Made by a program: the position numbers and the translations under genes
Shown: piece by piece, positions 63,915-64,000 of the stretch
How positions within the stretch are numbered: the stretch's first letter is position 1
Layout: each line of letters starts with the position of its first letter
Notes under the pieces: model-generated
Told to the model about the DNA's origin: nothing
The model's input: the letters and a program-made list of their open reading frames with translations, nothing else
The model's database searches: none
Assembly: GCA_025361725.1 (NCBI GenBank)
Contig: JANYJV010000012.1
Location: 1-64,000, forward strand
Length of the DNA stretch: 64,000 nucleotides
Source of the DNA: Acidimicrobiia bacterium
GTDB taxonomy: Bacteria > Actinomycetota > Acidimicrobiia > IMCC26256 > JAENVU01
Direction of reading: 5' to 3'

Positions 63915-64000
63915 TCGTCATCCAGCAGTGTTGCGACATCTTCACTGGAGACGAAGGGGCCGCCGCGCACTATGAGGAAGCCGGTGACGGGGTCGGGCAC
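63911..64000 (-). CDS. VapB-type antitoxin, 3' end only
   Basis: The last 29 codons of an ORF running off the window edge: DPVTGFLIVRGGP then FVSSEDVATLLDDE, stop 63911-63913. This C-terminal pattern is that of antitoxins whose tail wraps VapC. The DNA-binding N-terminus lies outside the window. Coupling by GTGA overlap with vapC supports the pair. Confidence 0.6.
   Translation of the reverse strand: MPDPVTGFLIVRGGPFVSSEDVATLLDDE

Overview
The window is high-GC, gene-dense bacterial chromosome with no phage genes, insertion sequences or CRISPR arrays. The gene set points to Actinomycetota: a dnaK-grpE-dnaJ-hspR operon, a BldC-type regulator, an EtfD-like iron-sulfur membrane protein, a CYP142-like P450, MmpL, KimA followed by an OB-fold protein, and many genes whose start codon lies 6-7 nt behind a TANNNT box (leaderless mRNA style). 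An orphan csrA and the secreted beta-helix proteins suggest a non-mycobacterial, possibly Acidimicrobiia-like lineage; this is inference from content, not a taxonomic test.

Layout. 1-11.7 kb: EtfD-like protein, a stand-alone cyclic-nucleotide-binding (CNB) protein, the heat-shock operon, a CNB-patatin phospholipase, a second stand-alone CNB protein, and an MmpL transporter. 11.8-14.4 kb: clpB. 14.5-27.8 kb: a purine supercluster, purA-purD-purB-(small ORF)-purC-purS-purQ-pyrE, then purL, then purF-purM, interrupted by a hypothetical gene, a tiny ferredoxin-like ORF and a broken PQQ-propeller lipoprotein. 27.9-29.7 kb: zinc-ribbon protein, orphan ParA, BldC and three tRNA genes (Phe, Asp, Glu). 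29.7-42.6 kb: an exopolysaccharide region with a sugar epimerase, a phosphoglycosyl transferase, a Wzz-like co-polymerase with a dead kinase half, a glycosyltransferase, a polymerase/ligase, a flippase and two P-loop kinase-like proteins. It is bracketed by two paralogous secreted beta-helix proteins, one with a His-rich and Pro-rich stalk, the other with Calx-beta domains. 42.6-48.2 kb: CYP142-like P450, a KdpDE-like two-component system (kinase frameshifted), KimA-type potassium transporter, OB-fold protein, tRNA-Lys. 48.3-54.1 kb: YdjC deacetylase, PIG-V-like mannosyltransferase, CapA-like protein, RluA pseudouridine synthase and a second P450. 54.2-59.1 kb: a LuxR regulator with a degenerate receiver, csrA, two decayed genes (universal stress protein, APC permease), and an alanine dehydrogenase/class III aminotransferase/Lrp group. 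59.2-64 kb: bioA-bioF-bioD, a DUF4037-like protein behind a 16-bp palindrome, and a VapBC module cut by the window end.

How the parts work together. The purine cluster covers most of the route from PRPP to AMP, with purE, purK, purN and purH absent here. The exopolysaccharide locus holds a complete Wzx/Wzy-style set: priming, transfer, flipping, polymerisation and chain-length control. The novelty most worth following is that locus: paired beta-helix proteins, a pseudokinase co-polymerase and a nucleotidyltransferase-kinase fusion. Second is the concentration of three CNB-domain proteins within 7 kb.
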